The notes beneath the pieces are model-generated. The model did no database searches. It worked only from the letters and a program-made list of their open reading frames with translations, and was not told where the DNA came from. A program made the translations under genes and the position numbers. Shown here piece by piece: positions 1 to 6,172 of a stretch of 19,942 nt of DNA. The DNA lies in the NCBI RefSeq assembly GCF_003462685.1, contig NZ_QRVE01000025.1, positions 1 through 19,942 on the forward strand. Direction: 5' to 3'. Origin of the DNA: Collinsella sp. AF23-4AC. Lineage in GTDB: Bacteria; Actinomycetota; Coriobacteriia; Coriobacteriales; Coriobacteriaceae. Every line of letters begins with the position of its first letter. Positions within the stretch are counted from its first letter, which is position 1.

Positions 1-333
1 TACTGCGACCCCCGGCAGAGCCAGCAGAAGGGCGCGTGCGAGAAGAACCACGTCGAGATCAGGAAGCTGCTGCCCAAGGGCGCCGGGGCCAGGTTCGACC
101 GGCTGGAGGCGGCGGACTGCGCGCTGCTCATGTCGCAGGTGAACTCCGAGCCGAGGGGGGCGCTCGGGTTCCTGACGCCGGCGCGCGTGCTGCGGATGGC
201 CCTCGGGGAGGACGCCTCCGCCCTCATGGACGCGTTCGGGATAGAGGAGCTGGCGCCCGGCGAGCTCGACCTCACGCCCGGCTGCATCGACAGGGCCAGG
301 GCCGCGAGGGGCGAGGGGCCGCTGGCGGGATAG
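1..333 (+). CDS. IS30-family transposase, C-terminal fragment (cut by window edge)
   Basis: Frame 1 is open from the first base to the TAG at 331-333 and gives about 110 residues. It begins with Y-C-D-P-R-Q-S-Q-Q-K-G and continues C-E-K-N-H-V-E-I-R-K-L-L-P-K-G. This is the conserved C-terminal signature of IS30 transposases (DP..S.QKG..E..N...R..LPKG), and the glutamate in CEKNH is the expected last residue of the DDE catalytic triad. The tail has the usual N-(S)-x-P-R-x-x-L-G-F-x-T-P segment. These enzymes cut and join IS ends through a two-metal DDE mechanism. The N-terminal helix-turn-helix and the first two aspartates lie outside the window. Codon third positions are almost all G or C, more extreme than in the core genes to the right, which suits a foreign origin. 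Confidence 0.8.
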   Translation, partial: YCDPRQSQQKGACEKNHVEIRKLLPKGAGARFDRLEAADCALLMSQVNSEPRGALGFLTPARVLRMALGEDASALMDAFGIEELAPGELDLTPGCIDRARAARGEGPLAG

Positions 334-451
334 GCGGCGGGCCGGGACATGGGCCGGAGGGCCCGTTGCGCTGAGTCCGGAACGGCTGCGCGGCGGGCTG
401 GCGGAGCATGCGGCGGCGGCATGGGGGCACCGGCCTCCACAGCCTCTCCAC

Positions 452-516
452 CTGCGGAAACGAGGCGACGGCCAGGCGCCGGGGGCTATTTCCGCGTTGC
501 GCTAGCTGCGGAAACG
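452..516. repeat. Sub-terminal 11-bp repeats in the IS30 right end
   Basis: CTGCGGAAACG occurs at 452-462 and again at 506-516 in the same orientation, and an inverted TTTCCGC copy lies at 489-495. The 489-495 and 508-514 copies can pair into a 7-bp hairpin with a 12-base loop. The cluster sits just inside the presumed IS end. It could be transposase binding sites or a transcription stop at the end of the element. Confidence 0.4.
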
Positions 517-555
517 CGGGGTCCGTTCAGGCTGTTGCGTTGAGATTGAAAATCA

Positions 556-800
556 ACCGTAGCCACATTTCCGGCCCGTATCTCGTCCACCATAGCGTCC
601 AGGCCGGGCCGCTTGAAGGTCGTTCCCCGCACCCCGTCATCGGTGAAGTGGCGGACATTAGTGAAGCCATTTTTTCGGGCGTAGTCCTCCAGGATGCGCT
701 TTTGATTTTCTACGGACACGCTCTCGTCAGACCGCCCATCGTCGTGAGATAACCTTTCGTACAATGCTGTGATTTTACCCTTTTGCTCCTGCTTCCTCAT
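556..800 (-). pseudogene. TnpX/Tn4451-type large serine recombinase, N-terminal remnant
   Basis: Reading the minus strand from the ATG at 800, the first roughly 80 codons match the N-terminal catalytic domain of large serine recombinases carried by Tn4451-like and other Clostridia mobile elements. The start G-K-I-T-A-L-Y-E-R-L-S-H-D-D contains the nucleophilic serine (residue 18). It is followed by S-V-E-N-Q-K, then F-T-D-D-G-V-R-G-T-T-F-K-R-P and a D-E-I-R-A-G-N-V segment. After G-N-V-A-T-V the resemblance ends and the frame runs on only to a TAG at 486 through IS30 DNA. The rest of the catalytic domain, the zinc-ribbon and the coiled-coil DNA-binding region (normally to about 500 residues) are gone, so the product must be inactive. 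A strong AGGAGGT ribosome binding site precedes the ATG. Base composition is clearly lower in GC than the neighbours, which indicates horizontal transfer. Confidence 0.78.
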
Positions 801-844
801 GTGTGTAACCTCCTGTTTTGTATTTTCACGACCTTTCTATCCTT

Positions 845-873
845 ATTATAGTGACCCTTTGGGGACGTTCTTG
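845..873 (-). promoter_or_regulatory. Putative promoter of the recombinase remnant
   Basis: On the minus strand a perfect TATAAT (plus-strand 845-850) lies about 45 bases before the recombinase ATG and its AGGAGGT site. The hexamer 17 bases further upstream is only CAAGAA (868-873), a weak -35. The -35 side lies inside one arm of the palindromic repeat at 859-902, so the repeat may have inserted at, or now controls, this promoter. Confidence 0.4.
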
Positions 874-909
874 TTTGAGTAGTCGTTTAAGAACGTCCCC
901 AACGACTAC
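859..909. repeat. REP-like palindromic element with two competing hairpins
   Basis: Positions 859-872 (TTGGGGACGTTCTT) and 889-902 (AAGAACGTCCCCAA) form a perfect 14-bp inverted repeat around a 16-base loop. Inside it, GTAGTCGTT at 879-887 is perfectly complementary to AACGACTAC at 901-909, so a second 9-bp hairpin can form that excludes the first. The second hairpin is bounded by GTAG and CTAC, the tetranucleotide type seen at the foot of REP elements handled by RAYT (REP-associated tyrosine) transposases. The unit lies in non-coding DNA at the junction between mobile remnant and core genome. Confidence 0.55.
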
Positions 910-916
910 ATAGTAT

Positions 917-980
917 GAGAGTGGATAATCTCCTGGTATGAGCCCATATTCATGCTCAAGGTGGGGGATTATCCACTCTC
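917..980. repeat. Long imperfect palindrome downstream of pdxT
   Basis: GAGAGTGGATAATC at 917-930 is the exact reverse complement of 967-980. The pairing extends inward by three more pairs (one G-T) and an inner TGAGC/GCTCA arm at 939-943 and 954-958. The unit therefore folds into one 64-base hairpin with internal loops. It begins 13 bases beyond the pdxT stop codon on the minus strand. It could stop pdxT transcription, but neither side has a T-run, so a dispersed palindromic repeat is at least as likely. Confidence 0.5.
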
Positions 981-993
981 GTTTCTGTTCTTC

Positions 994-1581
994 CTACATT
1001 TGTAGGAGCAGTTCGTGGAGGCGGGTGTCTTCGTCGAGTTCGGGGTGGAAGGTTACGCCGAGCTGGTTGCCTTGGCGGGCGGCGACGATGCGCCCGTCGA
1101 CTTTCGCTAAGGCCTTGGCGTCGCCGTGGACCTCGACGATGCGGGGCGCACGGATAAACGTCAGCGGCACTTCACCGTCGATGCCGGCTACCTGCCCCTT
1201 GGCTCGAAAGCTGCCGAGTTGCCTGCCGTAGGCATTGCGCTCAACGAACACATCCATGGTTGCTAGGCGCGGCGTCCCCTTATCGTCGTGGGCGGCAAGG
1301 TCGCGCGCCAGCAGAATCAAGCCGGCGCAGGTTCCCAATACAGGCATGCCTTCAACAATGCGTGTGCGAAGCCCCTCGAGCATACCGAGTTCGGCAAGTA
1401 GCTTGCCCTGAACGGTGGACTCGCCGCCGGGGAGGACCAGGCGGTCAAAGTTCTGCTGCAAATCGGCCGCCTGCCTCAGCTCGATACAACGTGCGCCCAG
1501 CTCGGACAGTCTTGCCTCGTGCTCGGCAAAAGCGCCCTGGACCGCCAGCACGGCGACCGTTTGGTCTGCATAATCGCTCAT
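994..1581 (-). CDS. pdxT: Pyridoxal 5'-phosphate synthase glutaminase subunit PdxT
   Basis: This 195-residue class I glutamine amidotransferase hydrolyses glutamine and channels ammonia to PdxS for PLP synthesis. The expected pieces are all present: A-V-Q-G-A-F-x-E-H near the start, L-P-G-G-E-S-T at residues 50-56 (oxyanion region typical of PdxT), the nucleophile in G-T-C-A-G (Cys85), and H179 and E181 in F-H-P-E-L completing the Cys-His-Glu triad. Length is normal for the family. The ATG follows pdxS by only 20 bases and has a GAAGGGA ribosome binding site, so the two genes form one minus-strand transcript as expected for a complex of PdxS and PdxT. The region after the stop is taken up by palindromic repeats rather than a standard terminator. 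Confidence 0.96.
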   Translation of the reverse strand: MSDYADQTVAVLAVQGAFAEHEARLSELGARCIELRQAADLQQNFDRLVLPGGESTVQGKLLAELGMLEGLRTRIVEGMPVLGTCAGLILLARDLAAHDDKGTPRLATMDVFVERNAYGRQLGSFRAKGQVAGIDGEVPLTFIRAPRIVEVHGDAKALAKVDGRIVAARQGNQLGVTFHPELDEDTRLHELLLQM

Positions 1582-1601
1582 GTGCGATCCCTTCTGCTGG
1601 A

Positions 1602-2492
1602 CTAGCGCCCGCGCTCCTCCATGATGATCTCTATTTCGTCGGCGTTGATGCCCACCATGGCCTCGCCCAGGTCCTCCGAAAGCTCGGCGATGAGCTTGGC
1701 ATCGGTGAAGTTTGCCACGGCCTTGACGATGGCGGCGGCGCGCTTGGCTGGGTCGCCGCTCTTAAAGATGCCCGAGCCAACAAAGACGCCCTCGGCGCCC
1801 AGCTGCATCATCAGCGCGGCGTCGGCGGGGGTCGCGACTCCGCCGGCGGCAAAGTTTACGACGGGGAGCTTACCCGTGGCATGGACCTCGCGCACCAGCT
1901 CGACCGGAACCTGCAGCTGCTTGGCTGCCTCAAAGAGCTCGTCGTCGCGCAGAGCAACAACGTCGCGGATCTGCTTTTGGATCTTGCGCATATGGCGCAC
2001 GGCCTGAACGACGTCGCCCGTGCCCGGCTCGCCCTTGGTACGAATCATCGTGGCGCCCTCGGCAACACGGCGCAACGCCTCGCCCAGATCGCGGGCGCCG
2101 CAGACAAACGGCACGTCAAACTGGGTCTTGTCGATGTGATAGACATCATCGGCGGGGGAGAGGACCTCGGATTCGTCGATGTAGTCGATTTCGATGGCCT
2201 GCAGGATCTGCGCCTCGACAATGTGGCCGATGCGGCACTTGGCCATAACGGGGATGGAGACAGCTTTTTGGATGCCCTTGATCATCTTGGGATCACTCAT
2301 GCGCGAGACGCCGCCTGCGGCGCGGATGTCGGCCGGGATGCGCTCGAGCGCCATGACGGCGCAGGCGCCCGCCTCCTCGGCGATGCGTGCCTGCTCGGGC
2401 GTGGTGACGTCCATGATGACGCCGCCCTTGAGCATCTGCGCGAGCTCGCGATTGAGTTTGACGCGATCGGCCTTGTTGGTCTGTTCTGCCAT
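1602..2492 (-). CDS. pdxS: Pyridoxal 5'-phosphate synthase synthase subunit PdxS
   Basis: A TIM-barrel enzyme of 296 residues. It builds PLP from ribose 5-phosphate, glyceraldehyde 3-phosphate and ammonia in the deoxyxylulose-independent pathway. Sequence hallmarks are G-G-V-I-M-D-V-T (Asp28), E-R-I-P-A-D-I-R, the first active-site lysine in [10 protein letters not shown] (Lys85), the second in [11 protein letters not shown] (Lys153), and the phosphate-binding loop F-A-A-G-G-V-A-T-P followed by V-G-S-G-I-F. I chose the ATG at 2492 because an AGGGAG site sits just upstream and the length then matches the family. An in-frame ATG 14 codons earlier lacks both. It is the first gene of the pdxST pair and is divergent from a MocR-type regulator. 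Confidence 0.97.
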   Translation of the reverse strand: MAEQTNKADRVKLNRELAQMLKGGVIMDVTTPEQARIAEEAGACAVMALERIPADIRAAGGVSRMSDPKMIKGIQKAVSIPVMAKCRIGHIVEAQILQAIEIDYIDESEVLSPADDVYHIDKTQFDVPFVCGARDLGEALRRVAEGATMIRTKGEPGTGDVVQAVRHMRKIQKQIRDVVALRDDELFEAAKQLQVPVELVREVHATGKLPVVNFAAGGVATPADAALMMQLGAEGVFVGSGIFKSGDPAKRAAAIVKAVANFTDAKLIAELSEDLGEAMVGINADEIEIIMEERGR

Positions 2493-2637
2493 GGTTGCTC
2501 CCTTGGTTGGCATGTGCATTGCTTGACGGAACATCCTATCGGGGAGCTGGGTATGGCGAAATACTCAGTTTTCGAGATAATAACAAGGTCAGACTAATGC
2601 CAGATTGAATGATTCGATAAGGTCAGGTGATAGACCC
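2493..2637. promoter_or_regulatory. Divergent pdxS/pdxR control region with AAGGTCAG direct repeats
   Basis: Two identical AAGGTCAG boxes lie at 2585-2592 and 2619-2626, in the same orientation and 34 bases apart, which is the arrangement typical of MocR/PdxR operators. On the minus strand TTGTTA (2581-2586) and TATTTC (2558-2563) are spaced 17 bases apart and form a plausible pdxS promoter. The first box overlaps its -35 edge, as expected for an activator. The second box overlaps the ribosome-binding region of pdxR, which would suit autorepression. GATAAT at 2576-2581 is a possible plus-strand -10 for pdxR, but no good -35 is seen. Confidence 0.5.
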
Positions 2638-4053
2638 ATGCTTGACTACAATTTGGAAAATCGCGGCGAAGCATCGCTTTATGAGTATGTTTACCAGCAA
2701 ATTCGCGATGATATTGTTGCCGGGCGCATTGCGGCAGGGGAGCATCTGCCGTCTAAGCGCGCCTTTGCGAGTCATCTGGGTATCAGTGTCATTACCATCG
2801 AGAATGCATATAGCCAGTTGCTTGCCGAGGGCTATATTTGCTCAATGCCGCGTCGCGGCTACTACGCGTGCGAGCTTCCGGATGCGCCGGTTTTGGCTTT
2901 GGCTGCGGGGGATATCGACCGAGATGCTGTTCCTGTTGGTCCCAGCGCGCATGATGCCATGGGGCAGGCAGAGCGATTCGACGCACTTTCTCCTTCCGCT
3001 TTGGAGGCGGCGCGGCTTTGGCAAAGTGCGCTACGGGCGACGCTGACGTCCGAAGACGAGCGTGAAATCTTTTCGCCCGCACCGGCGCAGGGCACCGCTC
3101 GACTGCGACGTGCGATTGCGCACCATCTGCGCGGGACAAGGGGCATGAATGTCAATCCCGACAATATCGTTATCGGTGCGGGCGCCCAGCTGCTCGATAC
3201 CATGTTGGTTCAGTTGCTTGGCGCGGACAAGGTGTATGCCGTCGAGGATCCAGGCTATTTGCGCTTGACGCGCATCTATCAGGCTATGGGGTGCAAAGTT
3301 CGACATATCCCGTTGGATGACGACGGCGTGGACCTGAGCGCTCTGCAGAAAACCGGGGCCGATGTCCTTCACCTGATGCCGTCTCACCAATATCCAACCG
3401 GCTTGGTGACGAGCATCGCGCGCCGATATGCGCTGCTGAGCTGGGCTGCCGAGCGGCCGGGTCGGTATCTCATCGAAGACGACTTTGATTGTGAGTTTCG
3501 CCTTGCCGGCAAGCCGATTCCCGCGCTCGCGTCGATCGATGCCGCTCAATCGGTCATCTATACCAACACGTTTTCGAAGAGCCTTTCATCGGCGTTGCGT
3601 TTGGCGTACATGGTGTTGCCCGATGAGCTGATGGAACGGTTTGGGCGCGACCTTGGTTTTTACGCTTCGTCGGTGAGCTCTGTTGACCAGGTCGCTTTAG
3701 CGCGCTTGCTGGAATCGGGTGATTACGAGCGGCATGTGAACCGCGTGCGCGTGCGTGCTCGCGAGGCACGCGATGGCCTGGCAGCGCTTGTACGGAAAGC
3801 GTTTCCGGCAGGGGAGGTCTCGATCGAGCATGCAGACGCGGGCCTTTACTGCACTGTTGCCCTGGCCGAGGACAAGGCGGAGGAGAGTTTCGCGAAGGCT
3901 CTCGCTGACGCTCGTATTTCCTATGTCAACATCGCCGATTGCCTGTGGACGGCTGATCGGGCATCGACTAAGAACGCTCCATCTCGCGTCCTCATACAAT
4001 ACGACGACCTGAGCCCTCAGTCGCTCAATGTTCTTCAAGAGCAGCTGCAATAA
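2638..4053 (+). CDS. pdxR: MocR-family regulator (GntR winged helix fused to aminotransferase fold), PdxR-type
   Basis: A 471-residue fusion. Residues about 8-75 form a GntR winged helix-turn-helix (L-Y-E-Y-V-Y-Q-Q-I-R-D-D-I, L-P-S-K-R-A-F-A, V-I-T-I-E-N-A-Y-S-Q-L). The rest is a class I aminotransferase-like domain with the PLP Schiff-base lysine in N-T-F-S-K-S-L-S (Lys314), E-D-D-F-D-C-E-F-R upstream of it, and M-P-S-H-Q-Y-P-T-G. This layout defines MocR proteins. The position divergent to pdxST indicates the PdxR subgroup, which senses PLP and activates pdxST. I prefer the ATG at 2638: it opens in the usual M-L-x-Y-x-L way and has CAGGTGA about 7 bases upstream. A TTG at 2605 would add 11 unusual residues. 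A strong terminator follows the stop. Confidence 0.87.
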   Translation: MLDYNLENRGEASLYEYVYQQIRDDIVAGRIAAGEHLPSKRAFASHLGISVITIENAYSQLLAEGYICSMPRRGYYACELPDAPVLALAAGDIDRDAVPVGPSAHDAMGQAERFDALSPSALEAARLWQSALRATLTSEDEREIFSPAPAQGTARLRRAIAHHLRGTRGMNVNPDNIVIGAGAQLLDTMLVQLLGADKVYAVEDPGYLRLTRIYQAMGCKVRHIPLDDDGVDLSALQKTGADVLHLMPSHQYPTGLVTSIARRYALLSWAAERPGRYLIEDDFDCEFRLAGKPIPALASIDAAQSVIYTNTFSKSLSSALRLAYMVLPDELMERFGRDLGFYASSVSSVDQVALARLLESGDYERHVNRVRVRAREARDGLAALVRKAFPAGEVSIEHADAGLYCTVALAEDKAEESFAKALADARISYVNIADCLWTADRASTKNAPSRVLIQYDDLSPQSLNVLQEQLQ

Positions 4054-4058
4054 GCCCA

Positions 4059-4097
4059 CGAAGAAGGCCCGAACCAATACGGTCCGGGCCTTCTTCG
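4059..4097. terminator. Bidirectional intrinsic terminator between pdxR and rubrerythrin
   Basis: CGAAGAAGGCCCG (4059-4071) pairs perfectly with 4085-4097, and after one mismatch three more inner pairs leave a 5-base loop. The A-rich left foot and T-rich right arm (CCTTCTTC) allow it to act on both strands. It lies between two convergent genes, 6 bases after the pdxR stop and 30 bases beyond the rubrerythrin stop, and so can serve both. Confidence 0.85.
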
Positions 4098-4126
4098 AGC
4101 TAGAGGTTATGTCTCAGGCGGTTGGC

Positions 4127-4687
4127 TTAGCCAAAGTAACGCTTGAGCAGGCCGGCGAAAGCCTTGCCGTGGCGGGCCTCGTCGCGAGCCATCTCGTGCA
4201 CGGTGTCGTGGATGGCATCGAGACCAGCGGCCTTGGCGCGCTTGGCAAGATCGGTCTTGCCGGCGGTGGCGCCGTTCTCGGCCTCAACGCGCATCTCGAG
4301 GTTCTTCTTGGTGGAGTCGGTCACGACCTCGCCCAGGAGCTCAGCGAACTTGGCGGCGTGCTCGGCCTCCTCGTGGGCAGCCTTCTCCCAGTACAGGCCG
4401 ATCTCGGGATAGCCCTCGCGATGAGCGACGCGAGCCATGGCCAGGTACATACCGACCTCAGAGCACTCGCCCTCAAAGTTGGCGCGCAGGTCGGCAACGA
4501 TGTCCTCGGAGACGCCCTCCATCTTGGCGACGCCCACGACGTGCTCGGCAGCCCACTCGAGCTGGCCCTCCTCCTGCTTCAGGAAACGAGAACCGGGAAC
4601 GCCGCACTGGGGGCACTTGAAGTCCTCGGGCAGCTGGTCGCCGTCGAACTCTTCCACATAACCACAAACGGGGCAAACAAACTTCAT
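4127..4687 (-). CDS. Reverse rubrerythrin (rubredoxin domain first, then diiron ferritin-like domain)
   Basis: A 186-residue peroxide-scavenging protein of anaerobes that reduces H2O2 to water with electrons from NAD(P)H via rubredoxin-type partners. The N-terminus carries one Fe(Cys)4 site, C-P-V-C-G (Cys5, Cys8) and C-P-Q-C-G (Cys25, Cys28). The ferritin-like four-helix domain follows (about residues 46-186), with diiron ligands recognisable in F-E-G-E-C-S-E, E-E-A-E-H-A, A-E-N-G-A and D-E-A-R-H-G. Domain order is the reverse of classical rubrerythrin, as in the clostridial oxygen-induced form. The ATG at 4687 has a GAAAGGA site and starts directly at the rubredoxin knuckle. An upstream in-frame ATG at 4792 would add 35 low-complexity residues translated from the leader and is rejected. 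The gene is divergent from the alcohol dehydrogenase. Confidence 0.93.
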   Translation of the reverse strand: MKFVCPVCGYVEEFDGDQLPEDFKCPQCGVPGSRFLKQEEGQLEWAAEHVVGVAKMEGVSEDIVADLRANFEGECSEVGMYLAMARVAHREGYPEIGLYWEKAAHEEAEHAAKFAELLGEVVTDSTKKNLEMRVEAENGATAGKTDLAKRAKAAGLDAIHDTVHEMARDEARHGKAFAGLLKRYFG

Positions 4688-4799
4688 GATTCGATCCTTT
4701 CGATCGATGGCGATGGCGCGCTCGTCCGGTCCCGTAAGGGCCCTCTCCGGACGTGCGTCTTGACGGGTTCTATTATCCATAAATGCAACCAAATGTGAA
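4688..4799 (-). promoter_or_regulatory. Rubrerythrin promoter and structured leader
   Basis: On the minus strand TTCACA (plus 4794-4799) and GATAAT (plus 4772-4777) are separated by 16 bases, with a very A/T-rich stretch further upstream (4805-4840). Transcription would start near 4765 and leave a leader of about 78 bases. In that leader CGTCCGG (4723-4729) and CCGGACG (4747-4753) form a 7-bp hairpin ending 35 bases before the start codon. No clear PerR or Fur palindrome is seen. Confidence 0.45.
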
Positions 4800-4846
4800 G
4801 CCTATTAGGAATGATTTTTAATAAAACAATTTTGAGATGTGAAGAT

Positions 4847-4943
4847 GTTGATTGATTAACGATTGGCAGGCCGTCTGCGATCTCCGCTGAGTACAATCGG
4901 TCGAGCAAATGTTGACCTATCAACAAATGAAGGAGTTTCCTTT
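4847..4943 (+). promoter_or_regulatory. Alcohol dehydrogenase promoter region with paired palindromes
   Basis: Two related 14-base palindromes, GTTGATTGATTAAC (4847-4860) and GTTGACCTATCAAC (4911-4924), share the pattern GTTGA-N4-TYAAC and lie 64 bases apart. Between them TACAAT at 4892-4897 is a good -10 without a good -35. That places the first palindrome near -50 and the second just after the start site. GAAGGAG at 4929-4935 is the ribosome binding site of the dehydrogenase at 4944. The arrangement looks like paired operators of one regulator. Confidence 0.42.
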
Positions 4944-6164
4944 ATGCATCTAGCCCGTCGTGCCTGGTGCCGAACATATCAGACGGTTTTTCGCATTGCA
5001 TTGCCAATCCTGCCCTATACCGAGCCGCGCATTTTGGAGCATGCCGAGGATGTGCCCGCGGTGCTTCAAAAGCGCTCGATCCAGAAGGTCCTTATCGTGA
5101 CAGACCCTGGTATCGCTCGTTTGGGACTCACGGCATCACTCGAGCGTGCGCTTACGGCTCAGGGGATTGGCGTTACGGTCTATGCCAAAACATCAGCGAA
5201 CCCCACGGTCTCAAACGTGGAGGAAGCGGCGTCCCTGTATCGAGAGAACGCCTGCCAGGCCATTATCGGTTTTGGCGGAGGATCGGCCATGGACTGCGCC
5301 AAGGGCGTGGGTGCACGCATCACGCAGCCAAGCAAGCCCATCAACAAGATGCGCGGCCTGCTGCGGATTCATCGTCGCCTGCCGCTGCTTATCGCCGTTC
5401 CCACTACGGCAGGCACGGGAAGCGAGGTCACGCTCGCGGCGGTTATCACCGATGACGAGACGCACTACAAGTACCCCATTAACGACTTTGTGCTTATCCC
5501 GCGCTTTGCGGTGCACGACCCCGAGTTTACGCGCGGTCTGCCCGCCTCCATTACGGGGCAGACGGGTATGGACGCCCTGACGCATGCCGTCGAGGCCTTT
5601 ATCGGGCGAAGCACCACGCCCTATACGCGTAAGATGGCGCGACAGGCGGTGCAGCTCATCCACGACAATTTGCTCGAGGCCTATGAGCATGGCGACGACA
5701 TGCGTGCGCGTCGCAATATGCTTTCGGCGGCGTATAAGGCGGGCGTTGCGTTTACCCGCTCCTATGTTGGATACGTTCACGCCATCGCACACAGCTTGGG
5801 TGGGCGTTACGGGATTCCGCACGGCTTGGCCAACGCTATCATCCTGCCGCATATGCTTCGCGCCTATGGTGACGCCGCCGCCCCCAAGCTTGCCGATCTG
5901 GCTCGCATGGCGGGCATTGCGCCGGCTACCGCGCAGGACAGCCTGGCGGCCGAGGCCTTTATCGATTGGGTCGACCGCATGAATGAGGCCCTGGGAATCC
6001 CCAAATATGTCTCGGGTATTCGCTGCTCCGATATTCCGCAAATGGCGGCCCATGCCGATGCCGAGGCCAATCCGCTATACCCCGTTCCACTTTTGATGGA
6101 CCGTTTGGAGCTCGAGCGTATGTACGAGGTCGTTGCGGGTGGTATGTTTGAGGACGAGAACTAG
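4944..6164 (+). CDS. Iron-containing (group III) alcohol dehydrogenase
   Basis: A 406-residue NAD(P)-dependent alcohol/aldehyde oxidoreductase. The dinucleotide site G-F-G-G-G-S-A-M-D spans about residues 109-117, followed by P-T-T-A-G-T-G-S-E-V-T. The metal ligands match the FucO/AdhB pattern: Asp210 and His214 in M-D-A-L-T-H-A-V-E, His279 in V-H-A-I-A-H, and His293 in G-I-P-H-G-L-A-N-A, with the family spacing of 4 and 14. Length is typical. The ATG at 4944 has GAAGGAG 8 bases upstream, and a longer reading frame from 4863 has no ribosome binding site. The N-terminus (M-H-L-A-R-R-A-W-C-R-T) is slightly longer and more basic than usual. The aldehyde dehydrogenase follows by 8 bases, so the pair probably interconverts an alcohol, its aldehyde and the acid. 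The substrate cannot be told from sequence. Confidence 0.93.
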   Translation: MHLARRAWCRTYQTVFRIALPILPYTEPRILEHAEDVPAVLQKRSIQKVLIVTDPGIARLGLTASLERALTAQGIGVTVYAKTSANPTVSNVEEAASLYRENACQAIIGFGGGSAMDCAKGVGARITQPSKPINKMRGLLRIHRRLPLLIAVPTTAGTGSEVTLAAVITDDETHYKYPINDFVLIPRFAVHDPEFTRGLPASITGQTGMDALTHAVEAFIGRSTTPYTRKMARQAVQLIHDNLLEAYEHGDDMRARRNMLSAAYKAGVAFTRSYVGYVHAIAHSLGGRYGIPHGLANAIILPHMLRAYGDAAAPKLADLARMAGIAPATAQDSLAAEAFIDWVDRMNEALGIPKYVSGIRCSDIPQMAAHADAEANPLYPVPLLMDRLELERMYEVVAGGMFEDEN

Positions 6165-6172
6165 GAGGGTCC

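Larger units (their letters stand above)
1..555 (+). mobile_element. IS30-family insertion sequence, right-hand part only
   Basis: The left edge of the window cuts into an IS30-like element whose transposase C-terminus is at 1-333. The 220 bases after the stop are non-coding, very GC-rich, and end in the motif TTGAGATTGAAAATCA (540-555). I place the right end near 555 because the minus-strand recombinase reading frame loses family resemblance exactly there: codons upstream of this point match TnpX-type recombinases and those beyond do not. The exact terminal inverted repeat and target duplication cannot be proven because the left end lies outside the window. Confidence 0.62.

Noticed and set aside
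917..980. Classical rho-independent terminator for pdxT
   Set aside because: The stem is strong but no T-run follows on the minus strand, so I list it as a palindromic repeat with possible terminator action.
1..1000. CRISPR array in the repeat-rich left part
   Set aside because: The repeats are palindromic and not regularly spaced direct repeats with unique spacers, and no cas-like gene is present.
2493..2534. N-terminal extension of PdxS by 14 residues
   Set aside because: The extra ATG lacks a ribosome binding site, while AGGGAG precedes the ATG at 2492, which also gives the family length.
1260..2597. 445-codon plus-strand frame opposite pdxS and pdxT
   Set aside because: Antisense shadow of two certain genes. 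The sequence is low-complexity Gly/Ala/Asp/Leu/His typical of reverse-complemented GC-rich codons.
4688..4792. N-terminal extension of rubrerythrin from the ATG at 4792
   Set aside because: The extension translates the leader hairpin, has no ribosome binding site, and the family starts at M-K-F-V-C-P-V-C-G.
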